From Paracentrotus lividus (taxonomy: Eukaryota > Echinodermata > Echinoidea > Camarodonta > Echinidae), in assembly GCA_940671915.1 (NCBI GenBank), contig CALNVZ010002974.1:21169828-21233827 (forward strand): DNA of 64,000 nt, given 5' to 3'. The number at the start of each line of letters is the position of its first letter. The first letter of the stretch is position 1. This document shows, piece by piece, positions 61,473 through 64,000 of this stretch. The translations under genes and the position numbers were made by a program. A model generated the notes under the pieces. That model was not told where the DNA came from. It searched no databases and saw only the letters and a list, made by a program, of their open reading frames with translations.

Positions 61473-64000
61473 ACTTCTCTGCTAAATTACCACACTTACC
61501 TTTTTTTCATTGTGCGATTTTATATAAAAAAAGGTAATCTACAATTTGCACATATTCACCCCAAATTCCAGTCTAAACACCACGTGTAATACTACACTGA
61601 ATCAACACAGACTCCACCTGCTTCACAATACAAACTTTAAAACTCTTTTTTGAAAGAAAAAAGCTAAAGACTGAAAACTGAGCAAGGTTGAATCATTTGC
61701 CTGCACCCTGGACCTAATTTGGGATTTCAGAAATCCCTTCTGAAAAGGTTTTCTTAATATAAAAGCTTTGGCAAATTATACCATAAGGGGAATGCTGACA
61801 AACTGAATATTCTCTCTATGTAGCTTGTTTGTTGATCACGGTAACCACATATAGGCATACTATATATTTTGTTTCACTATCTTGTTGGACACATGCATCA
61901 GTTTCAATTCTAATTGTTAGTAGAGTGAGGTAAAATGAGATATTTAAATCTCAATCCATTTTAGACACATAAATCATACCACAGAACAAAAAGGACTTTT
62001 TTAAATAATCCATTATCTGCAAAGAAAATAGCAGAATTCAGATTATTCTCAGGATATTCAACATAAATCACTTATAAATTTCCTCCAACATAAAAATGAA
62101 CAAAGCCATCATCAACCTGTAATCCAAACTGATGGTCTTAAGAGCAACACGCACCTGATCTTCTAGCATTAATGGCACACATCTTTCTTGTTTATTTTGC
62201 TTTGTTCTTGTTTTTTCAGGATAAAAATGAGGCTATAAAACCCATCTCTCCAATGCACAAAGACAGTTATTCAACCATTGAGACATGAAGATAATCAAAT
62301 GTTATTTGAGATGAATGGCTGTGAGAGTAATATAGTGGGGGGGGGGGGGGGGGGGAGTGAAGTTTATCCAAGAACTTGACCTCCTGGGGAAATTTAAAAA
62401 AATGTTTATATTGATTTCATCAACTATAGATATGTCGATCAGAAACTACTACAGGTTTGTATCTAAAATGTTAAAAGGCATTATTAATTACTTCAATAGG
62501 TCTACATTCATTATTACAAAAGAACCTGGATCTTTACTATTAACAGTCACGAATAACTGGAAAGTGTGTTTCTAAACAGAAATTAAATCTGGGGACACGT
62601 TCTTCACGGATGAGTCTCAATAAGTTTGTAGACCTTGTAAATGTTATATATATTTAAAAAATTAGAGTACAAAAAATATGTATGTTTAAAGCATACAAAA
62701 TGAAACATGAAAGTCTACAAGATGGTATATTTCATGCTATATCTACACTTCATTGAATACAAAATGTAAACAATGACTATATTGGCGAGAAATGTACTTG
62801 CTGTAAAATGATTGAATGAAATCTATTCTTATTTGAGTGATGGGATAATACAATAATACTCTGTATTCTTCCTAAGTATGTTGACTTTTTGGAACAAATT
62901 GCTTTTGCAATCATGTCAAGCTTGATGAATGAGTATATTTCAGACCTGACTCATGAGTGAATTCTAGATCAGCCACCCCCNNNNNNNNNNNNNNNNNNNA
63001 ACAAATCCAGGTCAGGTTGGATTTGGTAAAAACATATTTTTTAGTTTTGGTATATAATGTTCAACAATTGATTTTAACACAATGAAATTATCATTAATTA
63101 TCTGCCCTAAATTTTTGCTAATTAATTAGAAAATTCAGACTATGATCGATCATGACCCAGTCACATATTATAACAATGTGCACTGTTACCTAGTTAAAGT
63201 ATATCATAATTTTGATTTTGTAAAAAAAAATCTTCTTTTTTAAAACTTTTTATAAATTGGGTTTGTTGTGTCATCCATATATGAAAGCAATTTACTGTGG
63301 AATCAAACTTCACAATAAAAGTCGATTAGAAAATGCTATTAGAAACTTTATTAGAACTTTAGTTTATGAAAACTGCAAGCTACACCAATGCATTAAATTC
63401 GTCCAGTGGTGTTTTTCAATAACTTTTTTGTGGTGGTAGTAAATATTCTGTTGATCAACATAACAATTTAATTGTATTTGCTTGTTCCAATATGCAATTG
63501 GATCAATGTACCAATTTGACAAACATTAAATTTCGCAAACACAATTTCACTTACATTCAGAAATACTTGAATAGCAATATAAACTCTTGTTTGCTAAACC
63601 ATGTAACTGTACATTTGCTTAAATATCACCAATCCACCTTGTTTTGCCAATTATTTGCATACAGGTTATGATCTCATGAACAAATCTGACAAAAAATTTG
63701 CTTCAACCTCAAGGAAGAATTTGTACTTGCAAGATTTCCAAAAAAGTCAGAGGCACTTATTGACATATCGACAGCATTGACTAAAACTTAGCTGAATTAT
63801 AAGGTTACTCTATCAAGTGACCTCTCATCATAAAGTATACGATCAATTAGGTCCTTGAGATTTTTAGCGTAACGTGCTGCAACGGTCACTGGTATCTCAA
63901 GTTGAATTGGTATTTGGCTATCACATTTAGTGGTTAAGTGGCGATATATGGGAACCAGGTCACTAGTTAATATTTAATAATCAACACTTTTCTTTCATAC
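59552..64000. other. Right-hand gene-free sequence
   Basis: Contains a CT microsatellite (61421-61471), a 19-base poly-G (62337-62355) and the assembly gap. GC-richer patches occur at 59930-60250 and 60840-61015. No gene recognised. Confidence 0.5.
62981..62999. other. Assembly gap (19 N)
   Basis: Nineteen Ns directly after a C run, probably a collapsed homopolymer or scaffold join. Confidence 0.99.

Overview
The window is animal nuclear DNA. It is AT-rich, rich in introns and full of foldback transposons and microsatellites. The only gene I can support is the 5' (extracellular) part of an ErbB/EGFR-type receptor tyrosine kinase on the minus strand. Protein similarity plus the repeat landscape (many small terminal-inverted-repeat elements, long poly-C/poly-G tracts, TTAGGG-type telomeric hexamers, CCTCCG-flanked repeats) suggest a marine invertebrate deuterostome, most likely an echinoderm. 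That placement is an inference.

Gene layout, in transcript order (right to left): a candidate signal-peptide exon at 50747-50696; an intron of about 33.8 kb; then nine exon positions packed between 16869 and 7786. They encode domain I (L1; exons 2-3), furin-like domain II (exons 4-7) and domain III (L2; exons 8-10). Every junction is GT-AG and all codon phases agree. Several exon sizes (119, 142, and 165 = 74+91) match those I remember for human EGFR. Domain IV, the membrane segment and the kinase are not here; they must lie beyond base 1.

The most interesting observation is that the last domain III exon is present twice in tandem (10a at 8645-8449, 10b at 7991-7786). The two copies are homologous but clearly diverged, have the same entry and exit phases and intact splice sites, and cannot be spliced together without breaking the frame. 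This is the signature of mutually exclusive exons that would swap half of the ligand-binding L2 domain. A second possible variant is an in-frame extension of exon 7 that reads into an L2-like peptide and then a stop. Exon 3 as given carries two single-base lesions that break the frame, either assembly errors or real damage.

The rest is non-coding: intron 1 (16870-50695), the sequence left of 7786 and the sequence right of 50747. Recognisable contents are at least ten foldback/MITE-like elements, a 1.84-kb TIR transposon with eight copies of a 15-bp motif, a 1.45-kb element with eight ~135-bp tandem units containing nuclear-receptor-like half-sites, a perfect palindrome with a telomeric core, a 518-bp tandem duplication, a non-LTR retrotransposon 3' fragment, many microsatellites and one 19-N assembly gap. 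No tRNA, rRNA, CRISPR or bacterial-type gene was recognised.
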